A stretch of 64,000 nucleotides of DNA, taken from contig NC_063257.1 of the NCBI RefSeq assembly GCF_019578655.1, positions 1,426,001 to 1,490,000 on the forward strand, read 5' to 3'. This DNA is from Ricinus communis. Lineage: Eukaryota > Streptophyta > Magnoliopsida > Malpighiales > Euphorbiaceae. The translations under genes were made by a program, and so were the position numbers. Positions 63,166 to 64,000 of this stretch are shown here, one piece after another. Under the pieces are notes generated by a model that ran no database searches, was not told where the DNA came from, and saw nothing but the letters and a program-made list of their open reading frames with translations. Every line of letters begins with the position of its first letter. Positions within the stretch are counted from its first letter, which is position 1.

Positions 63166-63474
63166 TTGATAATTCCCCCAAAAGTCAAATCTTTTATATG
63201 GAAGGCTTGTAAGAATTTTCTACCTGCAAGAGAGCGTCTTTTTTGTCGAGGTATTGATGTTCAAAATGAATATGCTTTCTGTGGTGGTTATGGTGAACAC
63301 TTGTTACACCTATTCCTTGATTGTGAGTTTGCAGTACAGTGTTGGACTAATGTTGGTTTTATAATTGATTATGTTCACTCATATTCTTTTGAGGAATGGT
63401 TTTTTAAAATTGCAGAAGTAAATTTCTGTATGATCCTATGGGCCATCTGGAGACAAAAAGATAATTGGTTTTAG
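63166..63474 (+). pseudogene. zf-RVT domain remnant of the LINE
   Basis: The open frame contains IPPKVKSFIWKACKNFLPAR and ERLFCRGID, followed by GEHLLHLFLDCEFAVQCW. This is the zinc-binding segment found between reverse transcriptase and RNase H in plant LINEs (consensus C-x2-C ... H-x4-C ... W). The first cysteine of the pair appears lost (EYAFC where EC.FC is usual). A stop follows at the end of the frame, before the RNase H part. Confidence 0.75.
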
Positions 63475-63550
63475 AATAGGAAATTTTGTGGATCCATCTA
63501 ATGTTGCCTCTTCGTGCATGGTCTTTCTAGAGCAATGAAGAGTTGTTAAG

Positions 63551-64000
63551 ATGAAAGTTAATCCAACAATATATTGCAGTATGCTACCATATCTATGTAA
63601 ATGGGATCCCGCCACAAACTCTAGTTATAAGTCTAATACAGATGCAACCGAGTCTGCTGAATCTGAGACGGTGGGGTTTGGCTTGGTCATTCCTGAGTCT
63701 AGACGACAACTAATTCAGTGTAAGTCGAAGATCATGGCGAGTTTGTTTTTTCCTGTTGAAGCTGAAGCTCTCTGCCTCAAGGAAGCCCTTAGCTGGATCT
63801 ATTCTCTGCAGCTGTAAAATATGACAATCGAAGTTGACGCAAAAGTGGTGGTGGACTCTTTCAACAATCCTTCTTTGGATCTTTATGAATTTGGTTCCAT
63901 TTTAGATGTCTGTCGTTCTATTTCTCACTCTCTTATTAATGTATCTGTGAGTTTTGCCAAGAGACAAGCCAACGGGGTGGCTCATGCTTTGGCCAAAGCT
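63551..64000 (+). pseudogene. RNase H domain remnant of the LINE, with an internal stop
   Basis: An RVT_3-type RNase H: the first acidic site in NTDATES, the glutamate in PVEAEALCLKEALSW, and the aspartates in EVDAKVVVDS are all present. It ends in the family-typical FAKRQANGVAHALAKA at the window edge. A TAA at 63815-63817 interrupts the frame between the second and third catalytic sites; the same frame continues after it, so this is a point nonsense change rather than a frameshift. Confidence 0.8.

Larger units (their letters stand above)
62475..64000 (+). mobile_element. Decayed LINE-type non-LTR retrotransposon, 3' part of the pol region, running off the right edge
   Basis: Reading across several frames, the plus strand spells the end of a plant LINE reverse transcriptase: EAGGLGFYHLHAFNHIMLGK near 62575-62640, then WRWKVGDGTSIKFW-like text near 62795-62840 once frames are switched. 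A zf-RVT segment (63166-63474) and an RNase H domain (63551 onwards) follow. Multiple in-frame stops (for example just after KARIK near 62540) and frameshifts show the copy is dead. It is similar to 'putative ribonuclease H protein' annotations in plant genomes. No 5' part (endonuclease, RT core) is seen, so this is a 5'-truncated or rearranged copy. The 3' end and any poly(A) tail are outside the window. Confidence 0.85.

Noticed and set aside
1..64000. CRISPR arrays, phage-type or prokaryotic gene systems, integrated viral sequences
   Set aside because: No regularly spaced repeats, no compact operons and no capsid or virus-type replicase motifs; the only mobile-element protein remains are from a plant LINE.

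Overview
The window is nuclear DNA of a flowering plant. Introns are GT-AG, intergenic DNA is very AT-rich and full of microsatellites, and every recognisable product is a plant family member. Protein details (ARF5, SAUR and filament-like protein residues) suggest a eudicot, most likely a rosid and perhaps Malpighiales (the Euphorbiaceae/poplar side). That placement is an inference from remembered homologues, not a search result.

Layout, left to right. (1) At 276-395 (-) lies the first coding exon of a filament-like plant protein; the rest of the gene is off the left edge, and its leader, 5'UTR intron and promoter lie to about 2.1 kb. (2) About 16 kb follows with no supportable gene. (3) A single-exon SAUR auxin-responsive gene lies at 18381-18836 (-). 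(4) About 10 kb without a supportable gene follows, including an unusual GC-rich island at 21.1-21.6 kb. (5) A six-exon gene for the RNA polymerase I subunit RPA43 is at 29117-31340 (-), with a telo-box and site II elements upstream. (6) An AT-rich stretch with a decayed tandem array runs to 37.9 kb. (7) A complete 14-exon AUXIN RESPONSE FACTOR 5 (MONOPTEROS) gene is at 38885-44765 (+), with a leader carrying many upstream ORFs, a hairpin and a GA repeat. (8) A membrane-anchored SAM-dependent methyltransferase is at 46865-48133 (-). (9) A divergent pair follows: a three-exon gene for the 53-aa ATP synthase subunit e-like protein at 50064-50862 (-), and a seven-exon TLDc-domain gene at 51258-54581 (+). 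(10) A four-exon CCCH zinc-finger gene with a 4.15-kb first intron spans 55678-61355 (-). (11) A decayed LINE-type non-LTR retrotransposon occupies 62.5 kb to the right edge.

The order filament-like protein, SAUR, ARF5, CCCH protein matches, as I remember it, consecutive Arabidopsis chromosome 1 loci AT1G19835-AT1G19860. The window therefore looks like an orthologous segment with extra genes (RPA43, methyltransferase, subunit e, TLDc) interspersed. Two genes belong to auxin response: the SAUR (a typical early auxin-response family) and ARF5 (the activator that reads auxin response elements). The others are housekeeping or of unknown role.

I found no CRISPR array, operon, prokaryotic defence system, virus or wholly novel gene system. 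The observations most worth a second look are the ARF5 leader (uORF cluster plus a 12-bp perfect hairpin), a 31-bp piece of ARF5 exon 8 duplicated into the preceding intron, the telo-box/site II promoter of RPA43, and the GC-rich island in the SAUR-RPA43 gap. Exon boundaries were assigned by hand from GT-AG sites, reading frame and family knowledge, without transcript evidence.
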